A DNA stretch of 64,000 nucleotides, taken from positions 53,327-117,326 of the forward strand of contig NZ_JAMTCD010000012.1 of NCBI RefSeq assembly GCF_025370255.1, given 5' to 3'. How positions within the stretch are numbered: position 1 is the first letter of the stretch; the number at the start of each line of letters is the position of its first letter. Below, one piece after another: positions 26,483 to 36,247 of the stretch. The stretch is from Shewanella holmiensis. GTDB lineage: Bacteria; Pseudomonadota; Gammaproteobacteria; Enterobacterales; Shewanellaceae. Position numbers and translations under genes: made by a program. The notes below the pieces were generated by a model, which saw nothing but the letters and a program-made list of their open reading frames with translations, was not told the DNA's origin and searched no databases.

Positions 26483-27919
26483 TTATTTGAATTTCAGTAC
26501 TTGAGCCAGCTTGACGATAACAAAGGTCAAGATAATTGAACCGATAATCAAGCCTATAGACAACACAGGATTTTGTAGTGACATAGGATCAATCACTAAC
26601 ATCCCCCCAAGGCCTAGCATCATGATCCCTGACATCAGTTTAAGCTTCTCACCTTCTTTTTCTGTCAGTTTACGCTTGCCTAATGTCATAGAGAATACGA
26701 TAACAATTGTCGCTAATGGAATAACATAAACGACGTTATACGCAACAAGATACAGATAGCGCTCCATAACCTCTAAGTTTGAAATCGAGAGCACCGAGGT
26801 GTAAATCATCGGGAAACCAGCAGTACATAATAGTTCATAGGCATTGGCTAAAATAGCTAAAATGGATGAACCGACAATCATAGTGGGTAATGAACTGGCC
26901 TTTGATAATTTACCCATACGCTTAATCAGGCTGCCTCTATTTTCCACAGACATAGATAAACTGACATCACCTCGGCCAAAAAAGTAGTCTTTAATATTCA
27001 CCGTGGCAGCCACTAATGCCAATATGCCCGCACAGGTAATAATCATGCCGCCATCGCCACCGCCCAGCAGTTGGAATAAGTTAAGCCAGGCGCTCATGAA
27101 GATGAAGTAAATAAAACCAGAGAAAAACACAAAAATCCCCCCGACCAACAACATGCGTTTTTTACTGCCAGCGTTAACCATAATACTGAGTAAGAACAGT
27201 AATACGAAGAAAGCACAGGGATTGAACGCGTCGACGCCAGCGAGCACAACAGTTAACAACGGCAGTGACATTTTTTCTGGATGAACCGCGCCGATTAATG
27301 GAATATCAACAGGTTGTACATGGGGCTCTGATGTTTGTTCGGTATCGCTATCTGCGCTGTATTGTGTCATGCCACAGGTGCTTGCGGCGCCATCATCTGT
27401 GCTGCTAGTTTCTGCACAGGTGCCAAATAGTGGCTCAGCAGCAGGGGTATTTAAGGTAAGAAAATCTTCAAGCTTATTACCTATGTCAGGTTGTCCACCT
27501 TGTTTTTTATAGCAATCAATTAAGCGCTCAACAATGTATTGCCCAGTAACTTGATGGCTGTTGTAGCCAATGATGGCTTCGCCACAAACGGCAAAGTAGG
27601 GGACAGATTTTGGCTCGCTGCCGGTAAGTTTGCCCATTTCCATGAGTTTATCGACATTACCTGGCTGACTTATTAGGTAGTCTTCTACTGCTATCCAATC
27701 AAATCGCTCACCTAAAGCATCGATAAAGGGGTGTGCTTTTCGGCAGTGCGGGCAGGTTTCTGACCAGAAAAAATGCAGCTTAATCATCGTTTGGTCGGCT
27801 TGCTGGGTCATCCAAACCGAATCGTTCTGAGATGATGCTTGTGCCGCAGGGGAAGTAAATGCTACTGAAAAAAATAATATGGCCAACAATGCCCAAGAGC
27901 GTGTGAAAGTAAGATTCAT
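26483..27919 (-). CDS. Thioredoxin-like/CcdA-like membrane fusion protein
   Basis: This 478-residue protein has a signal peptide, then a thioredoxin-fold domain (about residues 35-150) with active site SETCPHCRKAHP, whose CPHC is the DsbA-type dipeptide. A linker with extra cysteines (GTCAETSS, STCGMTQ) follows. Seven or eight membrane segments (about 215-475) carry the paired cysteines NPCAF and ELLCTAGFP expected of CcdA/DsbD-like electron conduits. It probably moves reducing power across the inner membrane to the periplasmic thioredoxin domain. It is not DsbD itself, since the order of domains differs. ATG 27919 has AAGG six bases upstream. It lies between cpxP and cpxRA. Confidence 0.8.
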   Translation of the reverse strand: MNLTFTRSWALLAILFFSVAFTSPAAQASSQNDSVWMTQQADQTMIKLHFFWSETCPHCRKAHPFIDALGERFDWIAVEDYLISQPGNVDKLMEMGKLTGSEPKSVPYFAVCGEAIIGYNSHQVTGQYIVERLIDCYKKQGGQPDIGNKLEDFLTLNTPAAEPLFGTCAETSSTDDGAASTCGMTQYSADSDTEQTSEPHVQPVDIPLIGAVHPEKMSLPLLTVVLAGVDAFNPCAFFVLLFLLSIMVNAGSKKRMLLVGGIFVFFSGFIYFIFMSAWLNLFQLLGGGDGGMIITCAGILALVAATVNIKDYFFGRGDVSLSMSVENRGSLIKRMGKLSKASSLPTMIVGSSILAILANAYELLCTAGFPMIYTSVLSISNLEVMERYLYLVAYNVVYVIPLATIVIVFSMTLGKRKLTEKEGEKLKLMSGIMMLGLGGMLVIDPMSLQNPVLSIGLIIGSIILTFVIVKLAQVLKFK

Positions 27920-28071
27920 GCTAGACCTTAATAAGAAATACAATCTTTAGCTAATTTTATGCTGAAGGCGAAGGCATGTAAGTATGGGTTTGCCGTTACG
28001 TTAACTTGCTCTCATTAAATCACAACATTTGCAGTAATTTGTTAGCTTGATCACTGACTCCTTTTCACGGA

Positions 28072-28086
28072 TTTACATAGCTTTAC
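28072..28086 (-). promoter_or_regulatory. CpxR box between cpxP and the thioredoxin fusion gene
   Basis: On the minus strand the sequence reads GTAAA-GCTAT-GTAAA, an exact match to the CpxR consensus GTAAA-N5-GTAAA. It lies 112 bases before the cpxP start and 17 bases before a TTGACA (28103-28108) that may be the cpxP -35 box. It sits in the divergent gap, so it could also act on the thioredoxin-fusion gene. Confidence 0.75.
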
Positions 28087-28198
28087 GCTAAAAACACCCT
28101 CATTGACATTGCAATGGGTAAACTAGGTTCCATGTTGTGAACTTAACCAACATTCATTTAGGCTTAATGAATAAGCCACCATCAACGAGGTAATTGCT

Positions 28199-28687
28199 AT
28201 GAAAACACGTCTTCCTATTAAAGCGGGTCTTGTTGCACTGATTGCAAGTTCTGCACTATTAACTGGCTCGCTTTATGCTCAATCAGTCGTTGAGCCAACA
28301 GCCGATACGCAGGTTGAGAGACAATCAGAGGGTAAATATCAACATGGTCACCAAAGAAGTGGCATGCATAAGATGCTCCGTAAGTTAGATCTTACTGATG
28401 CGCAAAAAACGGATGTAAAAGCGATTGTTGAAAAATATAAAGCACAACGTCCAGACAAGCCGTCAGCAGATGTAAGAGCTGCACATAAAGCTGAGATGGT
28501 GAGTTTAATCACCAGTGCTAATTTTGATGAAGCCAAGGCGCATGAGATCATTACAGCCAAGCAAGAGCGCAAAGCGGCGCAAATGCTACAGCATTTTAAA
28601 ATGCAAAATGAAATCTACCAGTTACTGACCCCAGAACAACAGGCTAAGTTTACTCAACGCTTAGAAAAACAAGGTAAAAAAAGATAG
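28199..28687 (+). CDS. cpxP: Periplasmic CpxP/Spy-family protein
   Basis: This 162-residue protein has a signal peptide (cleaved near LYAQS). The mature chain is helical with two LTxxQ motifs, DLTDAQKTD and LLTPEQQAKF, which define the CpxP/Spy family. CpxP binds CpxA and dampens the Cpx response, and Spy is a chaperone. The nearby CpxR box and cpxRA genes favour CpxP, though Spy-like function cannot be excluded. GAGGTA lies before the ATG. A hairpin follows the gene. Confidence 0.82.
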   Translation: MKTRLPIKAGLVALIASSALLTGSLYAQSVVEPTADTQVERQSEGKYQHGHQRSGMHKMLRKLDLTDAQKTDVKAIVEKYKAQRPDKPSADVRAAHKAEMVSLITSANFDEAKAHEIITAKQERKAAQMLQHFKMQNEIYQLLTPEQQAKFTQRLEKQGKKR

Positions 28688-28712
28688 TCACCAGTTGCCG
28701 AACACCCATCAC

Positions 28713-28745
28713 AAACTGTTAAGTTAATTATTAACTTAACGGTTT
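28713..28745 (+). terminator. Long AT-rich hairpin after cpxP
   Basis: A 16-bp stem with one G-U pair spans 28713-28745: AAACTGTTAAGTTAAT pairs with ATTAACTTAACGGTTT across a very short loop. It lies 25 bases after the cpxP stop and probably ends that transcript. The T run after it is weak. Confidence 0.55.
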
Positions 28746-28854
28746 GCTGCTTGCATCACAATTTCACCGTCTTATCTTGTTAAAAGATGTAAACATTGTC
28801 GAAGCCATGCCCTGATCATTGCTATTATAAAGCTTAATAACGATTAATGATTGG

Positions 28855-29736
28855 ATGAATCCGGTAATGAAAACCAACCAAAATTATGATTTTTGGGTCA
28901 AATTAGCCAGTAGAGCCTCAGTGGCCGTTGCGCTAGGCTTGATTGTCATAAAACTAATTGCATGGTTATATTCAGGTTCGGCAAGTATGTTGGCCTCGCT
29001 AACAGACTCATTCGCCGATGCGATGGCATCTATCGTCAACTTTATTGCCATTCGTTATGCAATTGTTCCTGCAGATAAAGACCATCGATATGGTCATGGC
29101 AAAGCTGAGCCGTTGGCATCGTTAGCACAATCGGGTTTTATTTTGGGGTCTGCCTGTATTTTGCTTTTTTATGGCGGAGAAAAGCTGATAAATCCTGTGC
29201 CAGTAACCCATGCAACCTTAGGTGTTGTGGTATCGATTATCGCAATTATTGTGACACTGGGATTAGTGTTACTGCAGAAAAAAGCCCTAGAGCAAACCAG
29301 CAGTACGGTGGTTGAAGCGGATTCATTGCATTATAAATCGGATTTGTTTTTAAATTCGGCGGTATTACTGGCATTGGTGTTAGCTCACTATGGCTGGTGG
29401 TGGGCCGATGGTTTGTTTGCTGTGTTGATTGCACTTTTTATTGGGCAGCAGGCCATAGATTTAGGCTATCGTTCAATACAAAGCTTGCTTGATAGAGAAC
29501 TGGATGCTGAAACCCGAGATCACATTAAAACCTTAGCGTTGGCCGATAGCCATGTAAAAGGCATACACGATTTGCGTACTCGTCAGTCAGGTAAAACCAT
29601 TTTTATTCAGTTACATTTAGAGTTAGACGGTAACCAACCTTTGTTTGATGCCCATCGAATTGCCGATGCTACAGGATTAAGGATCAAGAACGCTTTCGAA
29701 GAGGCGGAAGTGATTATTCACCAAGATCCGGTTTAG
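28855..29736 (+). CDS. fieF: Cation diffusion facilitator FieF
   Basis: This 293-residue inner-membrane protein exports divalent cations (iron and zinc in E. coli) by proton antiport. Six membrane segments are visible. The metal site has Asp51 and Asp55 in LTDSFADAMAS and the HYKSDLFLNS pair in helix 5. YGHGKAEPLASLAQ is the conserved loop after helix 2. The cytoplasmic C-terminal domain ends ATGLRIKNAFEEAEVIIHQDP. The first ATG lacks a clear ribosome binding site; an ATG 12 bases later is equally possible. Confidence 0.9.
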   Translation: MNPVMKTNQNYDFWVKLASRASVAVALGLIVIKLIAWLYSGSASMLASLTDSFADAMASIVNFIAIRYAIVPADKDHRYGHGKAEPLASLAQSGFILGSACILLFYGGEKLINPVPVTHATLGVVVSIIAIIVTLGLVLLQKKALEQTSSTVVEADSLHYKSDLFLNSAVLLALVLAHYGWWWADGLFAVLIALFIGQQAIDLGYRSIQSLLDRELDAETRDHIKTLALADSHVKGIHDLRTRQSGKTIFIQLHLELDGNQPLFDAHRIADATGLRIKNAFEEAEVIIHQDPV

Positions 29737-29759
29737 GTGATACTGTTCAGTGATGGTCA

Positions 29760-29784
29760 GAAGCCTAGAGCAAATCTAGGCTTC
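29760..29784. terminator. Terminator between convergent fieF and ntrC
   Basis: GAAGCCTAGA (29760-29769) and TCTAGGCTTC (29775-29784) form a perfect 10-bp stem around GCAAA. Its position between convergent genes suggests a shared terminator, although T runs are short. Confidence 0.7.
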
Positions 29785-29822
29785 ATTCTGGTGCCATCTC
29801 TGTAGCCTCAACTCAGACGAGG

Positions 29823-31235
29823 TTACTCCATCGATAACTCTTTAAGTTTACGTGTTAGCGTATTACGCCCCCAGCCTAAACGTTTTGCCGCTTCTTGCTT
29901 ATGACCTTGAGTATGCTTTAATGCGGTTTCAAGCAATATGCGTTCAAATGCTGGCTGAACTTCAGTGAGCAGATCATTTTCGCCCGCACTGAGTTTTTCA
30001 TCTATCCAACTTTTTAAAGCAGATTGCCAATCACCATGACCTGTTGGAGTGTGATGGTTTGATACTGGATCTTTGAGTAATTCTGGCGGTAAATCTTGGG
30101 GTAGAATTTCTTGTCCAGAGGCCATGACTGTTAGCCAACGGCAAGTGTTTTCCAGTTGACGTACGTTACCTGGCCAAGGCAATTGCGATAATTTTACCGC
30201 GGTTTCTTTGGTTAATATTTTCGGCTCTACGCCAATCTCTTTGGCTGCTGAAGTAAGAAAGTGCGTTGCTAATTGAGGGATATCTTCACGGCGTTGTGAT
30301 AACGGCGGTAAATGCACTCGTATCACATTTAGACGATGGAATAAGTCCTCACGAAAAGTCCCTTTTTGAACCAGTAATTCCAGGTTTTGGTGGGTGGCCG
30401 CAATAATTCGTACGTCCACCTGCACCGCTTGATGTCCGCCTACACGATAAAATTGACCATCAGACAGTACGCGTAATAAGCGAGTTTGCACATCTAGCGG
30501 CATATCGCCGATTTCATCTAGAAATAATGTGCCACCATTGGCTTGCTCAAACCGTCCCTGACGCACATTTGCCGCGCCAGTGAATGCCCCTTTCTCATGG
30601 CCAAAAAGTTCTGATTCAATTAAGTCTTTTGGAATAGCGGCCATATTAAGTGCAATAAACGATTTGTCTTTGCGCGGGCTGTGTTTATGCAGTGCGCCAG
30701 CGACTAACTCTTTACCCGTTCCTGATTGACCATTTATTAATACACTAATAGACGATCGAGATAAGCGTCCAATGGCACGAAACACCTCTTGCATTGAAGG
30801 TGCTTCGCCAATGATTTCAGGGGTTTTAACGGCGGCTTCTGCAGGGGCTGAAGGTGTTTGCTCGGTCGCATGGGTAAGCGCGCGCTCCACTAACGCGATA
30901 GCTTCATCAATATCAAAAGGCTTGGGCAGATATTCAAACGCTCCGGCCTGATAAGCGCTAACGGCACTGTCCAAATCGGAATGCGCCGTCATTATGATGA
31001 CTGGAATATGCGGATAATGCAGTTGTAATCTGTCTAATAGCGTCAGCCCATCTGTACCAGGCATACGAATATCCGACACTATGACTTGTGGCTGTGAATG
31101 TTCTAATGCTTGCCATAATGATTCAGCCGCCGCAAAGCTGGCACTGGTTAGCTTGGCACCCGATAATGCTTTTTCTAGCACCCAACGAATGGAGCTATCA
31201 TCATCTAAAACCCATACTTGTTCGCTTATTGTCAT
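29823..31235 (-). CDS. glnG: Nitrogen regulator NtrC (NR(I)), sigma-54 activator
   Basis: This 470-residue protein has a receiver domain ([13 protein letters not shown], phosphoacceptor in [21 protein letters not shown]). The AAA+ domain follows with Walker [13 protein letters not shown], the sigma-54 contact GAFTGA in [14 protein letters not shown] and FLDEIGDMP. The C-terminal Fis-like helix is [22 protein letters not shown]. It activates nitrogen-starvation promoters when phosphorylated by NtrB. It lies 32 bases after ntrB in the same transcript. Confidence 0.96.
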   Translation of the reverse strand: MTISEQVWVLDDDSSIRWVLEKALSGAKLTSASFAAAESLWQALEHSQPQVIVSDIRMPGTDGLTLLDRLQLHYPHIPVIIMTAHSDLDSAVSAYQAGAFEYLPKPFDIDEAIALVERALTHATEQTPSAPAEAAVKTPEIIGEAPSMQEVFRAIGRLSRSSISVLINGQSGTGKELVAGALHKHSPRKDKSFIALNMAAIPKDLIESELFGHEKGAFTGAANVRQGRFEQANGGTLFLDEIGDMPLDVQTRLLRVLSDGQFYRVGGHQAVQVDVRIIAATHQNLELLVQKGTFREDLFHRLNVIRVHLPPLSQRREDIPQLATHFLTSAAKEIGVEPKILTKETAVKLSQLPWPGNVRQLENTCRWLTVMASGQEILPQDLPPELLKDPVSNHHTPTGHGDWQSALKSWIDEKLSAGENDLLTEVQPAFERILLETALKHTQGHKQEAAKRLGWGRNTLTRKLKELSME

Positions 31236-31267
31236 CTTGCTACCTCGTTCTGCCTTTAGGTCTAAAA

Positions 31268-32305
31268 TTATTGTAATGGCAGCGTAATGATAAATTCGGT
31301 ATGGCCGGGTGCAGAGACACAGTCTATGCGTCCGCCATGGAGTCTTGCAATGTTGTGAGCTATTGATAAACCAAGGCCTGAGCCGTCTTCTCTTCCGGTG
31401 ACCATTGGATAAAATAAGGTATCCATTAGTTCAGGAGGGATCCCTGGACCGTTATCGATAATTGATAACGCTAAAACCAGTCGATATCTTTGGGTGCCAA
31501 TGGTGACTTGATGTTGTGTCCGGGTTTTTATCAAAATTTCACCACCGCCATTGTCTAATGCTTGAATCGCATTTTGGACAATATTAAGCACGGCTTGTTG
31601 AAGTTGATCAGGATCCATCTGAATGTCGGGGATGGAAGGATCATAATCTCGCTTTAACGTGATGTTGTCGGGCAAAGCCATTTCAACCAGTTTTAGCACT
31701 TTTTGTACTACTTGATGGATATTATGCTCGGTATGTTGTGTTGGGCGTTGCGGTCCCAATAATCTGTCAACCAAACCACGTAAGCGGTCAGCCTGTTCAA
31801 TGATTAAATGTGTGAACTCCTTTAATTCAGGTGAGTTAAGTTCTCTTGATAATAGTTGCGCAGCGCCTCTTAAGCCCCCGAGCGGATTTTTAATTTCGTG
31901 GGCTAAATTACGAACTAAATATTGGGCTGCTTGTTGTTGTGCATCCATATTAAGTTGCTGGTGGATACGACGTTGTTGATCAACTTGGCGAAGCTCTAAA
32001 ATGCTGAGGTTTTGTTCATTCTCAATAGGAATTAAGGTCAGATCTATGGTGTGATGCTGGCCATCTAAGGTAATCAACGCTGCGGTATTAACGGTAATGC
32101 CTTGATTTGACGATACGGCATCACGCAGGATATGTTCATCGACGCCTAAAAACTGATATAAATCGGGTAGGCGTAATTCAAGCAGCTTATGGTTAGCGAC
32201 AGCCAATAATTGTTCAGCCGCTGCGTTGGCAAAGCGCGGCTTAAGGTTAGTATCAATAACTAACACAGCAGTGACTAAATGATTTAGTAGGTTGTTGGTG
32301 TCCAT
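31268..32305 (-). CDS. glnL: Nitrogen sensor kinase/phosphatase NtrB (NR(II))
   Basis: This 345-residue soluble kinase has an N-terminal PAS domain (TAVLVIDTNLKPRFANAAAEQ), the H-box NLAHEIKNPLGGLRGAAQLL and ATPase motifs NAIQAL, DNGPGIP and GREDGSGLGLSIAHN. It phosphorylates or dephosphorylates NtrC according to PII signals. I chose ATG 32305, preceded by AGGAC at a suitable distance. Twin NtrC sites lie 22-51 bases upstream of the start, indicating autogenous control. Unlike in enterobacteria, it is not directly after glnA. Confidence 0.95.
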   Translation of the reverse strand: MDTNNLLNHLVTAVLVIDTNLKPRFANAAAEQLLAVANHKLLELRLPDLYQFLGVDEHILRDAVSSNQGITVNTAALITLDGQHHTIDLTLIPIENEQNLSILELRQVDQQRRIHQQLNMDAQQQAAQYLVRNLAHEIKNPLGGLRGAAQLLSRELNSPELKEFTHLIIEQADRLRGLVDRLLGPQRPTQHTEHNIHQVVQKVLKLVEMALPDNITLKRDYDPSIPDIQMDPDQLQQAVLNIVQNAIQALDNGGGEILIKTRTQHQVTIGTQRYRLVLALSIIDNGPGIPPELMDTLFYPMVTGREDGSGLGLSIAHNIARLHGGRIDCVSAPGHTEFIITLPLQ

Positions 32306-32326
32306 TTGCCGTCCTGAGTATTGGGT

Positions 32327-32356
32327 TGCACCATCATGGTGCACCAATATGGTGCA
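32327..32356 (-). promoter_or_regulatory. Two interlocked NtrC-binding sites upstream of ntrB
   Basis: Two 17-bp palindromes, TGCACCATCATGGTGCA (32327-32343) and TGCACCAATATGGTGCA (32340-32356), overlap by four bases. Both match the NtrC consensus TGCACCA-N3-TGGTGCA exactly. They lie just upstream of the ntrB start codon. In E. coli a comparable site represses the glnL promoter, so the likely role is autorepression of ntrBC. Confidence 0.85.
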
Positions 32357-32442
32357 TCCTGCAAGCCAGTTTCATCAAGCAAAGGTTATTCTTGATAATT
32401 AAGTAGGTTAAATTAATTCATTGTTTTTAATGATATTAATAC

Positions 32443-32973
32443 TTACCCCGCTCTTGGGGTCGGCCGTTTTACCAAGTTTGCTTGATGAAGATAGATGGTT
32501 CTAGGAGAACTAGATGCAAGGACTTTGCCGTTTTGATCTAAGGCTTTCACCACAATGGCATGTTCACCACGATAAATGCCTTCAAGGTGAAAGGTTGTGG
32601 ATGTTTGGGGTTGAGCTTTTATTTCACCATCGATAAACAAGGCCAAAAACATACCTCGTAATAATTTAGGCGCAACACTTACGGTCACATCGAATTTACC
32701 TTCATTGCTGCGAATGGTTTCTTCATGGGTCGGTGAAATAATCGTTATGGTCGTTTCCATGGCAGCGTCAAGCTCAGGTGCGATAGGAGACTTTATTTTG
32801 GCTTCACGCAGCTCAATGGTGTTTTGGGTATTTTGTTTTACCTCGACAAGCTCAGCATTCGGCTGTGGCTCATCGCTATAATGTACCTTGCCATTTTCAT
32901 CGACCCACCGATAAACCGCAGCGTTGCTGCATAAGGTAATGCTAAGTAGGCTGAGTAATAATATAAGTCGCAT
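32443..32973 (-). CDS. DUF4124-domain secreted protein
   Basis: This 176-residue protein has a signal peptide (MRLILLLSLLSITLCSNA). The DUF4124 motif AVYRWVDENGKVHYSDEPQP follows immediately. The C-terminal part (about 75-165) looks like a beta-sandwich: GMFLALFIDGEIKAQPQTST, then GEHAIVVKALDQNGKVLA. The start at 32973 has AAAGGA seven bases upstream. DUF4124 proteins are common in gammaproteobacterial envelopes and often lie near glnA/ntrBC, with no established function. Confidence 0.82.
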   Translation of the reverse strand: MRLILLLSLLSITLCSNAAVYRWVDENGKVHYSDEPQPNAELVEVKQNTQNTIELREAKIKSPIAPELDAAMETTITIISPTHEETIRSNEGKFDVTVSVAPKLLRGMFLALFIDGEIKAQPQTSTTFHLEGIYRGEHAIVVKALDQNGKVLASSSPRTIYLHQANLVKRPTPRAG

Positions 32974-33400
32974 CTTGATTCCTTTCTCATCGAGTGACAA
33001 CTGTTATAGTAGACTTTTTTGAAGCAAAAACTAGCATAGTTTATTTAGGCTGATTTACCAAAAATACCCGTTGTTAGGAGATTGAGTTCAACTGGGGTTA
33101 TTATCTGTTATTAGCATGTGCTTTGTATTGAACCCTTTATGACAAAAGGGCAATGTTTAATCATAAAGGCGTTAATGCGTTTTAATAAAAAGTTTGTCTA
33201 CTGCAAAATTTAACAACGCTTTCTTAATGCTTATTGAGGCTGTTATTTATTGAGGTCATGGCGCTGAGTTAAGGATAAAATGATGATATGTCAGAGGGAG
33301 TGGCAATCATGTTGAAGAAATTAAATAACCAGAGTTTAAAGTAATTAGCCCTGAAAATGCTTTCAAGGCTGAGTTTGCCATAAAGAGTATCAATGACGGC
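32974..33400. other. Intergenic region with no recognised gene
   Basis: This stretch of about 430 bases is AT-rich and contains no ORF with a believable start and length. It includes AT-rich promoter-like sequence for the DUF4124 gene at its left end. I saw no terminator hairpin, repeat or known RNA. Confidence 0.5.
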
Positions 33401-33706
33401 TTAATGATAACTACAACAATACTCCGCAACAGCGCTAGTACGAATGCTAAAGCTCACGCCTGCAGCTAATTCAAAATGAGTGCCAGCTGGGTAGTTCATC
33501 CATTCAGATGCATCAGGTAGTAGCACTTCAAAATTGCCTGACGTAACTTGCATTACCTCTGCTTGAGAGGTGGAAAACGTATATTCACCAGGTAACACCA
33601 CGCCTAAGGTTTGTTTTGAACCATCGGCAAAAAATACCGCTCGACTAGTGACTTTTCCTTCAAAATACACGTTTGCTTGTAGCGCAACATTGACATTTTC
33701 TAACAT
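33401..33706 (-). CDS. ppnP: Pyrimidine/purine nucleoside phosphorylase PpnP
   Basis: This 101-residue cupin-fold enzyme phosphorolyses diverse nucleosides to base and ribose-1-phosphate. The family pattern is seen in [40 protein letters not shown] and [15 protein letters not shown]. Length fits the family (about 94). I chose ATG 33706, which has GGAG about nine bases upstream; an ATG five codons earlier overlaps that site. It stands alone. Confidence 0.92.
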   Translation of the reverse strand: MLENVNVALQANVYFEGKVTSRAVFFADGSKQTLGVVLPGEYTFSTSQAEVMQVTSGNFEVLLPDASEWMNYPAGTHFELAAGVSFSIRTSAVAEYCCSYH

Positions 33707-33811
33707 ATTCACTCGCTCCATAAAATAACTTGTTGTGAATTTATATGTATTTATTGTGAATATCTAGTTATTTTTAAATGTTTTGATTCTCCACTGAAAA
33801 CAACCAAGCAC

Positions 33812-33838
33812 AAAAAAGCCCAGAATAATCTGGGCTTT
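33812..33838 (-). terminator. Terminator of typA
   Basis: AAAGCCCAGA (33815-33824) pairs with TCTGGGCTTT (33829-33838) around ATAA. On the minus strand the stem is followed by a run of T, fitting a terminator 27 bases after the typA stop. Confidence 0.85.
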
Positions 33839-33864
33839 AAATTCAACTCAAATAAGCTGACTGA

Positions 33865-35682
33865 TTACGCACCAGCGCGGTTATGGCGCTTACGTTCGTT
33901 TTCAGTTAAGTATCTCTTACGAACACGGATGTTCTTAGGCGTTACTTCTACTAATTCGTCATCATCGATGAACTCAAGCGCTTGCTCTAAAGTCATGTTG
34001 ATTGGCGGAGTTAGTACTTGTGCTTCATCAGTACCAGAAGCACGCATGTTAGTAAGCTGCTTACCTTTCAAACAGTTAACTGTTAGATCGTTAGAGCGAG
34101 CGTGAATACCAACTACTTGACCTTCATACACTTCAGCAGCGTGGCCAATAAACAAACGACCACGGTCTTGTAAACCGAATAGTGCGAATGTCAGTGCCTT
34201 ACCAGTAGCGTTTGAAATTAAAACACCGTTAGCACGTTGACCTATGTCACCGCCTTTATGAGGTGCATAGTGATCAAATGAATGGTAAATCAAGCCAGTA
34301 CCAGAAGTTGCTGTTAAGAACTCAGTTTGGAAACCGATTAAGCCACGGCTTGGGATAATAAAGTCGATACGTACACGACCCTTACCATCAAGTTGCATGT
34401 CTTTCATTTCAGCTTTACGTGTACCTAATTTTTCAATCACAGTACCTTGATGCTCTTCTTCAACGTCAACGGTTACTGTTTCAAATGGCTCACATAATTC
34501 ACCATCAATCGTCTTAAGAATAACTTCAGGACGTGATACGGCTAACTCGTAACCTTCACGACGCATGTTTTCAATTAGGATTGATAAGTGTAATTCACCA
34601 CGGCCAGAAACACGGAAACGGTCTGGACTGTCAGTTTCTTCAACACGTAATGCTACGTTATGAACTAACTCTTGCTGTAAACGCTCAAGAATATTACGTG
34701 AAGTAACATACTTACCTTCTTTACCCGCGAACGGAGAAGTGTTTACTTGGAAAGTCATAGTTAATGTTGGTTCATCAACAGATAACGGTGGTAATGCTTC
34801 AACTTCAGTTACGGCACAAACAGTGTCAGAAATTTTTAGCTCACCAAGACCCGTAATTGCCACGATGTCACCAGCGTTAGCAATTTCAACTTCAGTACGA
34901 TCTAGACCCATGTAACCTAATACTTGGCCCATTTTACCGTTACGTTTCTTACCGTCAGCACCGATCACAGTAACCTGTTGACCTGTTTTAACGCTACCAC
35001 GCTTGATACGACCAACACCGATTACACCTACGTATGAGTTATAATCAAGTTGTGAAATTTGCATCTGGAAAGCACCTTCAGCGTCAGCGTCAGGGAAAGA
35101 TACTTTTTCAACGATGGTTTGGAACAATGGTGTCATGTCTTCGCTTGTATCATCAGGATCTAAGGTTGCGAAACCATTTAATGCTGAAGCGTAGACGATA
35201 GGGAAGTCTAACTGTTCGTCAGTTGCACCTAGGTTGTCGAATAAATCGAAAACTTGGTCGATAACCCAATCAGGTCGTGCACCAGGACGGTCAATCTTGT
35301 TGATAACAACGATTGGCTTAAGGCCTTGAGCAAATGCTTTTTTAGTGACGAAGCGAGTTTGTGGCATTGGGCCATCAACTGCATCTACTAGTAATAAAAC
35401 TGAGTCAACCATAGACAGAACACGTTCAACTTCACCACCGAAATCGGCGTGACCTGGTGTGTCTACGATGTTAATACGGTAGTCGTTCCACTTGATGGCA
35501 GTGTTTTTTGCCAGAATGGTGATCCCACGTTCTTTTTCAAGATCGTTTGAATCCATCACCCGCTCAGTAGCTTCTCCTCGAGATGCAAGGGTTCCTGACT
35601 GCGCCAGCAACTTGTCTACCAGGGTTGTTTTGCCATGGTCAACGTGTGCAATAATGGCGATGTTACGTAAATTCTCTAGCAC
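33865..35682 (-). CDS. typA: Ribosome-associated GTPase TypA/BipA
   Basis: This 605-residue translational GTPase binds the ribosome and assists 50S assembly and stress adaptation. The G motifs are [26 protein letters not shown] and [13 protein letters not shown]-like domains and the BipA-specific C-terminal domain follow, ending [18 protein letters not shown]. The start is GTG 35682, which gives a length close to that of E. coli BipA (607). An upstream TTG has no ribosome binding site. It lies divergent to glnA, as in E. coli. Confidence 0.96.
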   Translation of the reverse strand: MLENLRNIAIIAHVDHGKTTLVDKLLAQSGTLASRGEATERVMDSNDLEKERGITILAKNTAIKWNDYRINIVDTPGHADFGGEVERVLSMVDSVLLLVDAVDGPMPQTRFVTKKAFAQGLKPIVVINKIDRPGARPDWVIDQVFDLFDNLGATDEQLDFPIVYASALNGFATLDPDDTSEDMTPLFQTIVEKVSFPDADAEGAFQMQISQLDYNSYVGVIGVGRIKRGSVKTGQQVTVIGADGKKRNGKMGQVLGYMGLDRTEVEIANAGDIVAITGLGELKISDTVCAVTEVEALPPLSVDEPTLTMTFQVNTSPFAGKEGKYVTSRNILERLQQELVHNVALRVEETDSPDRFRVSGRGELHLSILIENMRREGYELAVSRPEVILKTIDGELCEPFETVTVDVEEEHQGTVIEKLGTRKAEMKDMQLDGKGRVRIDFIIPSRGLIGFQTEFLTATSGTGLIYHSFDHYAPHKGGDIGQRANGVLISNATGKALTFALFGLQDRGRLFIGHAAEVYEGQVVGIHARSNDLTVNCLKGKQLTNMRASGTDEAQVLTPPINMTLEQALEFIDDDELVEVTPKNIRVRKRYLTENERKRHNRAGA

Positions 35683-36010
35683 GGATAAAACCTCTATACC
35701 ATCAAACAAAAAAAGGGGATTATTTACAGTCGCTATTAATTATAGCCACCATAAAAAAGCGTGCCATTCTACTCCAGCAAGGCTTCAGTAGATAGGATTT
35801 TTTTTGAACACCTCTTATTTTCACCCGTTTGGACAGATATATTTCGACTTATCTGGGGTAAATGGTCATTTTGATGACTCAAAGCCAGATAAACATCAAG
35901 AACACAGTTTTCTGAATTAGGTTTGGTAAATTGTTATCTAAGTGCACTTTTTGCTAATGAGTCTCTATATACTCGACATGTTCAATTACAGTGCAGTTGC
36001 CCTTAACTGT

Positions 36011-36027
36011 TGCACTGTATTAGTGCG
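36011..36027 (+). promoter_or_regulatory. NtrC-type site upstream of glnA
   Basis: TGCACTGTATTAGTGCG is an imperfect version of TGCACCA-N3-TGGTGCA, centred about 118 bases before the predicted sigma-54 start of glnA. That is a typical enhancer distance. A half site TGGTGCA lies at 36042-36048. Confidence 0.55.
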
Positions 36028-36110
36028 TCTAAGGATCTTTTTGGTGCATTCTAATAGTTATTTTTAAATGCAAAAAAATCAAATTGATATAATTCAATAA
36101 GTTATATATT

Positions 36111-36127
36111 TGGCATAAAAATAGCTT
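36111..36127 (+). promoter_or_regulatory. glnA: Sigma-54 promoter of glnA
   Basis: TGGCATAAAAATAGCTT has the invariant GG (36112-36113) and GC (36124-36125) separated by exactly 10 bases, and the -24 half TGGCA matches the consensus. Transcription would start near 36137, about 110 bases before the glnA start. Presence of NtrB/NtrC genes and an upstream NtrC-type site supports it. Confidence 0.75.
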
Positions 36128-36247
36128 AGTAAGTGACATCATGTGAACATCACTGTTTTACATTGGTTTAACTAAGTAAAATGTACTTGGTAAACAGTAA
36201 GATTAAATTAAGAAGGGAATACCCTTGACCCTACCGGAGGCTTGAGA

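Noticed and set aside
33100..33450. Possible integron attC-like site or gene remnant in the DUF4124-ppnP gap, from GTTAATG/TTTAAC pieces and a frame reading FKVISPENAFKAEF.
   Set aside because: Core-site sequences do not match the attC consensus, and the frame has no start, no ribosome binding site and a stop directly upstream.
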